A model generated the notes under the pieces. That model was given only the letters and a program-made list of their open reading frames with translations, ran no database searches and was not told the origin of the DNA. The position numbers were made by a program, and so were the translations under genes. DNA of 64,000 nt from Actinoplanes sp. DH11 (lineage in GTDB: Bacteria > Actinomycetota > Actinomycetes > Mycobacteriales > Micromonosporaceae): contig NZ_JAHWGU010000029.1 in assembly GCF_020873875.1 (NCBI RefSeq), positions 47,335 through 111,334 on the forward strand, read 5' to 3'. Shown here piece by piece: positions 17,775 through 25,562 of this stretch. The first letter of the stretch is position 1, and every line of letters starts with the position of its first letter.

Positions 17775-18719
17775 TCACAGGTCGAGGACGAGGCGGTCCG
17801 TGCGTGAGCGCGACACGCAGACGAACATGCAGGTGGCGGCGGCGCGTTCGGCGTCGTCGAGGACGCTGTCGCGGTGCTCCGGTTCGCCGGCCAACACCGT
17901 GGCCTCGCAGGTGCCGCACACGCCCTGCCGGCACGACGACAGCACCTCGGCGCCGGCCGCGGTGACCACGTCGAGCACGGACGAGTGGGCCGGAACGGTC
18001 AGGACCTTCCCGGTGCGGGCCAGCTCCACCTCGAACGCCGTGCCGCGCGCCGCGGTGCCGTCCCCGGCGGCCACGAACCGTTCGGTACGCAGCGTGTGCG
18101 GCGGCAGGCCCGCGCACGCCCGCTCGGCCGCGGCGAGCAGCGGCGCGGGCCCGCAACAGTAGACACGCGTACCCGGGGCGTGCCCGGCGACGAAGGCCGG
18201 CAGGTCCAGCAGCCCGTACCGGTCCTGCGGCCTGATCAGCACCCGATCGCCGTAGCCGGCCAGGTCGTCCCGGAACGCGAGGCTCGCCTCGCTGCGCCCG
18301 CCGTAGAGCAGCCGCCAGTCCGCGCCCAGCAGATCCGCCTGATGGATCATCGGCAGCAGCGGGGTGATCCCGATGCCGCCGGCGACGAACAGGTAGCGCC
18401 GCGCGGGCACCAGCGGAAAATTGTTGCGCGGCCCACCGAGACCTACGGTCTCCCCCACTTCGAGAACATCATGGACGTACGCGGACCCGCCGCGCCCGCC
18501 CGGTTCCCGCAGCACCGCGATGCGGTACGTGTACGGGTCCCACCGGTCACCGCAGAGCGAGTACTGGCGCACCAGCCCGCCGGGCAGCACCAGATCGAGG
18601 TGAGCGCCCGGCGTCCAGTCCGGCAGCCGCGCCCCCGCCGGATCGGCCAGGGTCAGCGCCACCACACCGTCGGCGACCGGCCGTCTGCCGGTCACGCGCA
18701 GAGTTCGTGTTTCGGCCAC
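17775..18719 (-). CDS. PDR/VanB-type oxidoreductase (FMN, NAD, C-terminal 2Fe-2S)
   Basis: A 314-residue phthalate-dioxygenase-reductase-like protein moving electrons from NAD(P)H to the neighbouring P450. The order is flavin domain with RQYSL, nucleotide-binding domain with GGIGITPLLPM and YCCGP, then a plant-type ferredoxin domain with the cluster ligands in SCRQGVCGTCE and a later FVC. The GTG at 18719 follows AGGAGG by five bases, which favours it over the ATG at 18737. It is the first gene of the operon continuing to P450 and the beta-helix protein. Reductases of this class usually serve Rieske oxygenases or aromatic-demethylating P450s. Confidence 0.93.
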   Translation of the reverse strand: MAETRTLRVTGRRPVADGVVALTLADPAGARLPDWTPGAHLDLVLPGGLVRQYSLCGDRWDPYTYRIAVLREPGGRGGSAYVHDVLEVGETVGLGGPRNNFPLVPARRYLFVAGGIGITPLLPMIHQADLLGADWRLLYGGRSEASLAFRDDLAGYGDRVLIRPQDRYGLLDLPAFVAGHAPGTRVYCCGPAPLLAAAERACAGLPPHTLRTERFVAAGDGTAARGTAFEVELARTGKVLTVPAHSSVLDVVTAAGAEVLSSCRQGVCGTCEATVLAGEPEHRDSVLDDAERAAATCMFVCVSRSRTDRLVLDL

Positions 18720-18878
18720 GTGAACCTCCTGTGACATCGAGCCGCCAGAATGCGACGGCGGTCACAGCGGTACCAGGCACCTTCTCACTGAGCGAGAGAC
18801 AAGTTCGGCCCGGTCCGGGCTGGCGGGTTGTCCTCCCCGGACGGCACGCACAGGCTTGCGCGGTGGCGAGTGTCGACG

Positions 18879-19616
18879 ATGTCCGGGTGCGGATGTCACC
18901 CTCCCGGCGGCGTATCGACTGTTCCTCACCGAGATCGGGAGCGGTGCGACGTCGGCATCTTCGGGGAACGGCTGCCACTGGACGAGGCCGCGCTGATCGC
19001 GGTCCTCGGCGGTGACCCGTCGCCCGAGCGGCGCATCCGCGCCGGTGAGTCACTACTGATGGTGCCGGCGGTCGGCCTCGACGCCCGAACGGCGCTGGAC
19101 CGGGCGGTGGACTCCGATGAGGAACCGGTGGTCCGGGCCGGGATCTGGAACCTGTGCCACGACCGGGAATCCGGCCCCCGCCGCCGGGCCGAGGCCACCG
19201 ACGAGATCGTCGCTCACGCGCGCTCCCGAGTGCCTGCCGACCTCCGGGCGCTGCGTCTGCTGAACCGGCTGACCCTCGACGACCTGCTGCCCGAACTCAC
19301 CGCTGACAGTCTCGAGCGGCGCCGCATGGCGGCCCATCTGCTCGCGTGGGAGCTCACCACCCCCACGCTCGGGGACCTGCTCATCGATACCGTCCGCCAC
19401 CTGCTCGCCGATCCGGATCCCCTGCTTCGCTCGCACGGCATCGTCACGGTCGGAAGATCCCAGCTCACGGCCCTGCTGCCCGAGGTGGAAGCCATGCTCG
19501 CCGACGAGGCGGACGCCTGGGTCAGGTCCTGGGGGCAGTGGTGCCTGAGCCGCTTCGCCCCGCCCGATCCGGCCGACGACCCGTGGGCCGGCCCATGGGC
19601 CACGCCCGGGTCGTAA
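18879..19616 (+). CDS. HEAT-like helical repeat protein, function unknown
   Basis: An acidic, Leu/Ala-rich protein of about 245 residues. Successive helical pairs of about 30-40 residues are visible (PSPERRIRAGESLL, EEPVVRAGIWNLC, PADLRALRLLNRL, LERRRMAAHLLAWEL, DPLLRSHGIVTVGRS, DAWVRSWGQWCLSRF), the spacing of HEAT repeats, which bind other proteins. I recognise no catalytic motif. The first convincing residues (FGERLPLDEAALIAVLGG) have no nearby start; ATG 18879 is the nearest in frame. Codon use beyond residue 20 is normal for the window. Confidence 0.6.
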   Translation: MSGCGCHPPGGVSTVPHRDRERCDVGIFGERLPLDEAALIAVLGGDPSPERRIRAGESLLMVPAVGLDARTALDRAVDSDEEPVVRAGIWNLCHDRESGPRRRAEATDEIVAHARSRVPADLRALRLLNRLTLDDLLPELTADSLERRRMAAHLLAWELTTPTLGDLLIDTVRHLLADPDPLLRSHGIVTVGRSQLTALLPEVEAMLADEADAWVRSWGQWCLSRFAPPDPADDPWAGPWATPGS

Positions 19617-19723
19617 CGCCCACCGGCCCGCCCGGCACTGCGACTTTCGGCGGACCCCCGTACGCCTGGGCTCTGCCCGCAAGCCGATCCGCCCGCCGCC
19701 CGCGCCTCCATAGGATCCCGACC

Positions 19724-20341
19724 ATGATGATCAAGTGGCCTGTGGCCGTGGTGGCTCCGGTCGCGGGCCTGCTGCTGGGTGTCCTGGACTTCGTCTGGAT
19801 CAAGTACCTGCCGTCACCCGTGGCCGACCTGGGCAACTCCCTGGCCGTGTGGGCGGTCGCCGCGTTCCTGCTGACCCGCCTGAACCCGTGGCGCCTGCCG
19901 GTCGCCGTCGCCGGGGCGATCGCCTGCCTGGTCGTGGCGGTGCCCAGCTACTACCTGGCCGCCGCGCTGATCCAGAACGACGACTGGTCCACCCTGTACA
20001 ACGCCACCGCCCTGCTGTGGATGGGCTTCGGCGTGGTCGCGGGCGTCGTGTTCGGCGGCGGCGGGGTGCTGGCCCGCTCCCCCGGCCGGTTGCGGCTGCC
20101 GGCACTCGCACTGCCGGCCGCGGTCCTGTTCGCCGAGGGGCTGATCTCGCTGCTGCGGCTCGGCGATCCGAATTACGAGACCGGGGACCTGCTGTCGTAC
20201 GCCGCCCTGGTGATCTTCCTGGGCCTGCTGGCGACGGCGCTGCTGGGCCGCACGTGGCGCGACCGCCTGCTCGCCCTGGCGTGGTCGGTGCCGCTGACCG
20301 CCGGCGGCTGGCTCCTGCTGACGATCACCGGCTTCCGCTGA
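19724..20341 (+). CDS. Integral membrane protein, function unknown
   Basis: A 205-residue polytopic membrane protein, with about six hydrophobic helices from VAVVAPVAGLLLGVLDFVWI to the final LTAGGWLLLTITG. There is a short charged loop with NYETGD. The ATG at 19724 is the first after the upstream non-coding stretch. No ligand-binding or catalytic motif is seen. It stands alone on the plus strand, followed by a gene-free stretch with the first 77-bp repeat. Confidence 0.7.
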   Translation: MMIKWPVAVVAPVAGLLLGVLDFVWIKYLPSPVADLGNSLAVWAVAAFLLTRLNPWRLPVAVAGAIACLVVAVPSYYLAAALIQNDDWSTLYNATALLWMGFGVVAGVVFGGGGVLARSPGRLRLPALALPAAVLFAEGLISLLRLGDPNYETGDLLSYAALVIFLGLLATALLGRTWRDRLLALAWSVPLTAGGWLLLTITGFR

Positions 20342-20505
20342 GAGCCGGCGCCCGCCCAAGCCGGGCGCCTCATGCGCAAGCCGGGCGCCTTCACGCGCAG
20401 GCACCGCACAACGATCACCGTCCAGCGGGAGCCGCCCGCGTATCACACCCGCGTCCGCCCGGCTCCAGCCTCGTCGCGCCGCTCTCGCGCCTGCCCCTGT
20501 CGAGA

Positions 20506-20582
20506 TGTTGATCTGCTAGCGCTACGAAATCGCTGTGATCAAGGGGTCAAAACCGCGATTTCGCATCGCTAGCAGATCAACA
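20506..20582. repeat. 77-bp interspersed palindromic repeat, copy 1
   Basis: This is the first of four copies in the window (others at 33942, 38242 and 63812). The ends TGTTGATCTGCTAGCG and CGCTAGCAGATCAACA are complementary, and inner arms CGAAATCGC/GCGATTTCG continue the pairing, so the element can fold into a long hairpin. This copy is inverted relative to the other three. It lies in the 490-base gap between a membrane protein and the cellulase. Confidence 0.9.
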
Positions 20583-20730
20583 CCGCGGCGCGGGCCCGAC
20601 GCAGCCGATCCTGTCGTGATCAACCGCGCCACCCGCGCCCGCCCGCGGCCCCACGCCGCGCTCCCCGCCCCACCCAATCGCCCCGCGCCTCTTCGGGTGG
20701 AGGTGACAACGTATAGATGGTTTGCAATGA

Positions 20731-20744
20731 TGGGAGCGCTCCCA
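20731..20744. promoter_or_regulatory. CebR-type operator of the cellulase gene
   Basis: The perfect 14-bp palindrome TGGGAGCGCTCCCA lies 88 bases before the cellulase ATG. It is the established binding sequence of CebR, the LacI-family cello-oligosaccharide repressor of streptomycetes and relatives. It predicts induction of the cellulase by cellobiose or cellotriose. No cebR gene lies in the window. Confidence 0.88.
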
Positions 20745-20831
20745 GCGCTTTTGTCCGCACCGATCGCCGGCTTTCCCCAAGCCCGACCTCGGCCGGTCCC
20801 AGCGCTCGAGACCGACGAGAGGGAAACTTCC

Positions 20832-22448
20832 ATGAGTTCGAGAGTGAGGAGGGCCGGCCTGGCGTTCCTTGCCGCCGGCCTGGCCGTCGCGGCGAGTGTG
20901 TACGGCGTGACGGTGTCGGCCTCGGCCGACGTCGGGGCGCAGCGGACCGCTTCGCAGCTGGTCGCCGACATGGGTGCCGGGTGGAACCTGGGCAACACGC
21001 TCGAGGCCAACCTCAACGGCGTCCCGAACGAGACGGCCTGGGGTAATCCGGCGGCGACGCAGGCGCTCATCGACCGGGTGCGGGCGTCGGGCTTCAAGAC
21101 GATCCGGATCCCGGTCTCGTACCTGGGACACATCGGGGCCGGCCCGGACTACACGATCAACGCGGCGTGGCTGAACCGGATCCAGGAGGTCGTCGACTAC
21201 GCGTACAACCGGGGCCTGCACGTCCTGATCAACATGCACGGTGACGGCTACAAGAGTGTCGCCGGTTCCTGGCTGATCTGCGACGCGGCGTCGCAGACCA
21301 CGATCCGGGAGAAGTATCAGAAGGTCTGGCAGCAGGTGGCGAACCGGTTCCGCGGCTACGACGAGCACCTGATCTTCGAGTCGATGAACGAGAACTTCGA
21401 CGGGCAGTACGGCAACCCGACGCAGCCCTGCTACTCGAACATCAACGCCTACAACCAGATCTTCGTGGACACCGTACGCCGTACCGGTGGCACCAACGCC
21501 TCCCGCTGGCTGCTGGTGCCCGGCTGGAACACCAACATCGACTACACCGCCGGGAACCACGGTTTCGTGATCCCGACTGATCAGTACCGGTCGTCGAGCA
21601 TCCCCGCCGGCGAGCAGCGGCTGATGATCTCGGTGCACTACTACGACCCGTGGGACTTCACCGGCACCGAGGACGGCACCATCACGCAGTGGGGTGCGGG
21701 CGCGACCAACCCGGCGAAGAAGTCGGTGTGGGGCCAGGAGGACTTCCTGGACGGGCAGATGAAGAAGATGTACGACACCTTCGTCACGCGCGGCTACCCG
21801 GTCTTCGTCGGCGAGTACGGCTCGATCGACAAGACGACGCACGACCCGGCCAACAACAGGTACCGCGCCGACTACGCGCGCGCCGTGGTGTCCGCCGCCA
21901 AGAAGTACGGTGCGGCCACCGCGTACTGGGACAACGGCTACAACGGGCAGTACGGGTTCGGCCTGTTCAACCGCGCCTCCGTCACGGTGACCCAGCAGGG
22001 CATCATCGACGCCATCATCAGCGCCGCCGGCGGCAGCCAGCCCAGCACCTCGCCGAGCACCTCCCCGAGCACGTCGCCCAGCGCGTCACCGAGTGTTTCG
22101 CCGAGTGTTTCGCCGAGCACCAGCCCCGGCGGTACCGGCACCTGCCGGGTCAGCAGCGCGGTCAACGCGTGGGGCACCGGCCTGACCAACAGCCTCACCA
22201 TCACCAACACCGGCACCACCGCCGTCAACGGGTGGACCCTGGCCTTCACCCTGGCCACCGGGCAGAGCATCGTCTCCGGCTGGAGCGCCGGCTACTCCCC
22301 GGCCAGCGGCACGGTGACCGCGACGAACGCCGGCTACAACGGCGCGCTGGCACCGGGCGGCTCGGTCACCATCGGCTACCAGGCCAACCACACCGGCAAC
22401 GCCGCGGCGCCCACCGGCTTCAAGCTCAACGGCACCGCCTGCAACTGA
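20832..22448 (+). CDS. Secreted GH5 endoglucanase with CBM2
   Basis: A 538-residue extracellular cellulase. A signal peptide (RRAGLAFLAAGLAVAASVYG) leads to a GH5 catalytic domain with MGAGWNLGNTLEA, the FKTIRIPVSY strand, acid/base glutamate in FESMNENF, histidine in SVHYYDPW and nucleophile glutamate in FVGEYGS. A Ser/Thr/Pro linker of repeated STSP units (bases about 22034-22130) joins it to a CBM2 cellulose-binding module with the conserved C-terminal GTACN. ATG 20832 is preceded by GAGAGGGAAAC. The CebR box upstream gives the likely control. It cleaves internal beta-1,4 glucan bonds in crystalline or soluble cellulose. Confidence 0.95.
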   Translation: MSSRVRRAGLAFLAAGLAVAASVYGVTVSASADVGAQRTASQLVADMGAGWNLGNTLEANLNGVPNETAWGNPAATQALIDRVRASGFKTIRIPVSYLGHIGAGPDYTINAAWLNRIQEVVDYAYNRGLHVLINMHGDGYKSVAGSWLICDAASQTTIREKYQKVWQQVANRFRGYDEHLIFESMNENFDGQYGNPTQPCYSNINAYNQIFVDTVRRTGGTNASRWLLVPGWNTNIDYTAGNHGFVIPTDQYRSSSIPAGEQRLMISVHYYDPWDFTGTEDGTITQWGAGATNPAKKSVWGQEDFLDGQMKKMYDTFVTRGYPVFVGEYGSIDKTTHDPANNRYRADYARAVVSAAKKYGAATAYWDNGYNGQYGFGLFNRASVTVTQQGIIDAIISAAGGSQPSTSPSTSPSTSPSASPSVSPSVSPSTSPGGTGTCRVSSAVNAWGTGLTNSLTITNTGTTAVNGWTLAFTLATGQSIVSGWSAGYSPASGTVTATNAGYNGALAPGGSVTIGYQANHTGNAAAPTGFKLNGTACN

Positions 22449-22463
22449 GCCACCGCCATCGGT

Positions 22464-22498
22464 ACGGGTCGGCGCCGCACCCAGCGGCACCGGCCCGT
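22464..22498. terminator. Hairpin between cellulase and TIR genes
   Basis: A 15-bp stem with two G-T pairs (ACGGGTCGGCGCCGC against GCGGCACCGGCCCGT) and a 5-base loop sits 15 bases past the cellulase stop. Its far arm touches the stop codon of the convergent TIR gene, so it may terminate both. Confidence 0.65.
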
Positions 22499-23187
22499 CA
22501 GGCGGCATCCGTCCCAGCGGCACAGCGCCGCCGATACGCGGCCAGGCCGGTGAACCGGCGTGGCTCATGCCAATCCGTACCGGACCGATCGACCGGGCAG
22601 CCGGCGTTTTCCAGTCGCTGCGCGAGCTTGTTGCACCACTGGATCGACTCATCGATAGTCACATAGTTGAGGCCGCTCAGGTCCGCCGAACGCCGGATGG
22701 TTCCGGCCTCCAGAATGATGGTCCGCTCCCGCATGACGGCCAAGGCCATCCCCAATTCGAGATAGACGTTGGGCCGTGGCTGGCAGCCGGCCGCCTGTTC
22801 CGCCGCCGAGTCACCGGCAGATCGCAGATCCGGGTGGAGCTGGACGATGTCATCGGGGGTGAGCAGGGCAACCACAGCTTGCGCGTCCTTGACCGCCCGG
22901 TCGAGCACGTCGGCAAGGGACGGCGTCGCGCTGCCCGTCGCCTTGACCAGATGCTCCCATTCCTGCGGCTTGAGCCCCAGCGCCCGCAACACCTCGAAGA
23001 CCGCATCCCGGGCCGCCGCGTCCCTTCCGTGGATCACGAAGATCTTCTTGCCTTTACCCTTCCGGGCCGGCTTGGCCAATGCCTTCTCCGACCCGCCCGA
23101 ACTGCCCTCATTGACGTGACTGTGATCGCCGAACATGATGTTCCGGCCATGGAGATCCCGCGCTGTGATTTCACTTCTCTGCGCCAT
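22498..23187 (-). CDS. TIR-like nucleotide-binding protein (PF10137/CAP12 type)
   Basis: A 229-residue protein. Residues 47-185 match the TIR-like predicted nucleotide-binding family: KKIFVIHGRD at the start, then PSLADVLDRAV, AVVALLTPDD, and NVYLELGMALA, where Glu144 is the expected catalytic residue for NAD cleavage. The first 30 residues hold a short motif, DLHGRNIMFGDHSHVNE, echoed at the C-terminus of the upstream membrane protein; a basic linker (KPARKGKGKK) follows. The ATG at 23187 is 7 bases after the preceding stop. In antiphage systems TIR domains degrade NAD or convert it into cyclic signals. Together with the ThsA-type macro domain divergent to this operon, a signal-producing role is inferred. 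Confidence 0.88.
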   Translation of the reverse strand: MAQRSEITARDLHGRNIMFGDHSHVNEGSSGGSEKALAKPARKGKGKKIFVIHGRDAAARDAVFEVLRALGLKPQEWEHLVKATGSATPSLADVLDRAVKDAQAVVALLTPDDIVQLHPDLRSAGDSAAEQAAGCQPRPNVYLELGMALAVMRERTIILEAGTIRRSADLSGLNYVTIDESIQWCNKLAQRLENAGCPVDRSGTDWHEPRRFTGLAAYRRRCAAGTDAA

Positions 23188-23194
23188 GCTCGCG

Positions 23195-24952
23195 CTACTC
23201 CTCTTCGTCGTCAGAGTCGTCATTGATCGAAGCGTTGTCACCGAAGGTGGCGTTCCGCGCCCGGAATTTGTCGATCTTGATGTGCTGGTTCTTGACCACG
23301 GAACGGACCTCGTCCTCGAGCTTCGAGGTGTCCACGTCCCGCTCCTCCAGATAACGTTGCAGTCCGGCCCGCAACGCCTGGAGCAGGAATGACGTCGTCC
23401 GCTTGATGTCCTGGATAGCCATCGGATCAACGATCACCGCACCCTCCGTCAGCTTTTCCCGGATCGAGAAGACGGCGCCGTGCTGAAGACTTCTCTTGTG
23501 CAGGACCCGGAGCCAGATCCGCCATCGCCACCAGTGCCGACGAAGGAGCCGGAAGGCTGCTCGCGCGAGGCGACCAGGGCTACCGGCCGCGTCCGCCCAG
23601 GAGTACCGCACGGCGAACCGGGCGGACAGTCCCAGATGTGTCCAGATGTCGTTGGGCAGGCTCCCGGCCCACGCCGGCGTGACATGCCCAATCCCGGGCA
23701 GAATCAGCAGTTCGCTGTGCAGGATCAAGAACTGCCCGGTCAGGTCCGCACGGACGAAGAGCGTGAGAATGATGTTCTCGTCCCAGCGCATGACCGGTAC
23801 CTGCACGCAGAGATAGGTCCGCTGGAGTGCCGTGGGCGTCTCCAGCGCCCGCAGCGCCGAGGGGAGCGGCACATAACTGACCGGCGGACCGGTCGGATGA
23901 TCAAGCCACTCGGGCAGCTCACCGATGCGCAGACCGTTGACGTAGGTGCGGTATCCCGACCATGCCATCGGCATGTCCTCGTTCTGCGCGATCCGCTCCA
24001 GGGCCCGGTGCAGACTTACCAACCCGACCTTCTTGGGCTCTCTACGTTTGCCGTTCGCGTCTTTCCGGCCTTTCTGCACGTCGATGTGGATCTGGAACTG
24101 CCCGAGACAGGCTCCGCTGCCCACGAACGGGTTGTTGCCGAACAACTCGCGGCGCGCCGGCATGTCGTAGACGATCAGCCGGGCCACCGAGTCGACATCG
24201 GACTGGACCGGATCCGGATGATCCGCGAGCGCCGCGAGCCTGGCCTCCCACCGCCGCGGCACCGTGCTGGGTTGCTCGCGGAGGGGCTTCACCGATGCCG
24301 ACGACTGGTCGTCCTTGAAGCAGCCACGCCCCCAGCCCACAATGACGAAGGCGTACACCCCGCCGATCAGGACGACCGCGACCAACCCCGCGCCGACGAT
24401 CACGGCGTCCTGCTGGCGCAGCGCGCCGCTCAGTGATCGAGCCACGACTGCTACTCCACCGACGGCCAGGACAGCGATCGACGCGAGAACCCGCCGGCCG
24501 GCTTCCCTCCGTTTCCAGAGCCGGCTGAGCCCGCCGAGCAGGGTAACCTTCCGCCACCTCAGCAGACGCCGGATCAGGAAGCCGAACACGATCACCGCGA
24601 CGGCGACTCCCACCTGCGGCAGAGCACCCCGCGACCACCATCCGGCGAGAAGGGTGGCCAGACAGCCGACGATGGTCAGGCTCGTCAGGGCATCGATCGC
24701 GGAGCGCCACCGGCGAGCACGCCAGGCATGGCGGATCACTGCGACACTGTCCACCCCGAAGTTCGGCGCCCAGCCTCTCTCCCCCCGGCCCTGGAACACG
24801 TCCAGCACGGCGTTCCGGAGTCGTTCGTCCATGTTCATCGCGGCACAGAGCTGTCGCGTCGGCGTGCTGGGCCGCACCGTGAACGAGGACAGCCCCTCGC
24901 CACGGTCCGGCTCGTGGTGCTCATCATTGGTACGGACCGGTGCGGACGTCAC
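23195..24952 (-). CDS. Four-helix membrane protein with C-terminal shared motif
   Basis: A 585-residue protein I do not recognise. After a short cytoplasmic start there are four hydrophobic helices: LTSLTIVGCLATLLAGWW, VGVAVAVIVFGFLI, VLASIAVLAVGGVAVVA and GLVAVVLIGGVYAFVIVGW. A soluble region of about 350 residues follows, including VPVMRWDENIILTLFVRA and a Trp/Arg-rich stretch (RRHWWRWRIWLRV). It ends with a helical segment and RNATFGDNASIND plus an acidic tail. That motif matches the N-terminus of the TIR protein. The GTG start overlaps the previous gene as GTGA. It may be a membrane sensor or anchor recruiting the TIR protein. Confidence 0.75.
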   Translation of the reverse strand: MTSAPVRTNDEHHEPDRGEGLSSFTVRPSTPTRQLCAAMNMDERLRNAVLDVFQGRGERGWAPNFGVDSVAVIRHAWRARRWRSAIDALTSLTIVGCLATLLAGWWSRGALPQVGVAVAVIVFGFLIRRLLRWRKVTLLGGLSRLWKRREAGRRVLASIAVLAVGGVAVVARSLSGALRQQDAVIVGAGLVAVVLIGGVYAFVIVGWGRGCFKDDQSSASVKPLREQPSTVPRRWEARLAALADHPDPVQSDVDSVARLIVYDMPARRELFGNNPFVGSGACLGQFQIHIDVQKGRKDANGKRREPKKVGLVSLHRALERIAQNEDMPMAWSGYRTYVNGLRIGELPEWLDHPTGPPVSYVPLPSALRALETPTALQRTYLCVQVPVMRWDENIILTLFVRADLTGQFLILHSELLILPGIGHVTPAWAGSLPNDIWTHLGLSARFAVRYSWADAAGSPGRLARAAFRLLRRHWWRWRIWLRVLHKRSLQHGAVFSIREKLTEGAVIVDPMAIQDIKRTTSFLLQALRAGLQRYLEERDVDTSKLEDEVRSVVKNQHIKIDKFRARNATFGDNASINDDSDDEEE

Positions 24953-25482
24953 GACCGCTCCCCCACAACGGGCGGGTTCAGCGACGCCAGCTCGTCGGCA
25001 TGCGGTACCCGAAGTTGCCGGCGCACCGCCCGATAGAAGTCGAACAAGCTGGACAGAGTCCGCTCGCGCGGGCCGGCGTACGGAAAGTCAGTGGCTCTCG
25101 GATCCGTGCCGGTGGCGAGGAGGGCCTGCAGGGCCCAGGTGTGCCGGACCACGCGGCGGGCCGCCAGCTGAACCCGGTGGTCGGTAAGGATCCGTACCTC
25201 TGCCATCAGCATGTGAAGCCGACCCCTCTCCATCGTCATCCTCTCCAGCACCTCCTTCTGCTCCGCCTCGCTCGCTTTCGCGTGCTGCTCCGCCAGGTCG
25301 AGCAAGGCCCGCGCGGATGTGGCGAAGTTCGCGCTCACGTTCTGGATCGCGACGTCCCACCGCGTGTCCAGCACGACCCGCTGCCTCGACCTCTCGACGA
25401 GGACGGTCGGCACGGCGGCGGCCGCCGCCCCGACCAGAACCGGGAGCAACACCATGACCGCTTTGAGAAGATCCGCATACAT
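24949..25482 (-). CDS. Small single-helix membrane protein, operon leader
   Basis: A 177-residue protein with one N-terminal membrane helix (LKAVMVLLPVLVGAAAAAVPTVLV) and a charged, mostly helical cytoplasmic body (LLDLAEQHAKASEAEQKEVLERM). I recognise no family. It is the first gene of the operon; its stop overlaps the next start (GTGA), and its ATG is 80 bases from the divergent macro-domain regulator. The tight coupling makes it a likely component of the same membrane complex. Confidence 0.7.
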   Translation of the reverse strand: MYADLLKAVMVLLPVLVGAAAAAVPTVLVERSRQRVVLDTRWDVAIQNVSANFATSARALLDLAEQHAKASEAEQKEVLERMTMERGRLHMLMAEVRILTDHRVQLAARRVVRHTWALQALLATGTDPRATDFPYAGPRERTLSSLFDFYRAVRRQLRVPHADELASLNPPVVGERS

Positions 25483-25495
25483 GCTTCATCCCATT

Positions 25496-25511
25496 GCTCT
25501 TGATCAATAGC
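25496..25511. promoter_or_regulatory. Candidate operator in the divergent SARP/TIR promoter
   Basis: A near-perfect 16-bp palindrome, GCTCTTGATCAATAGC (one mismatched pair), lies in the 80-bp region between the TIR operon and the SARP-macro gene. It is the best candidate for the SARP-type protein's own site. That assignment is positional inference; classical SARPs bind direct repeats. Confidence 0.45.
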
Positions 25512-25562
25512 ACGACAAATGTGAGTACCGTCCGGTCGCCGTCGCTTAAGGAAATATCAAGG

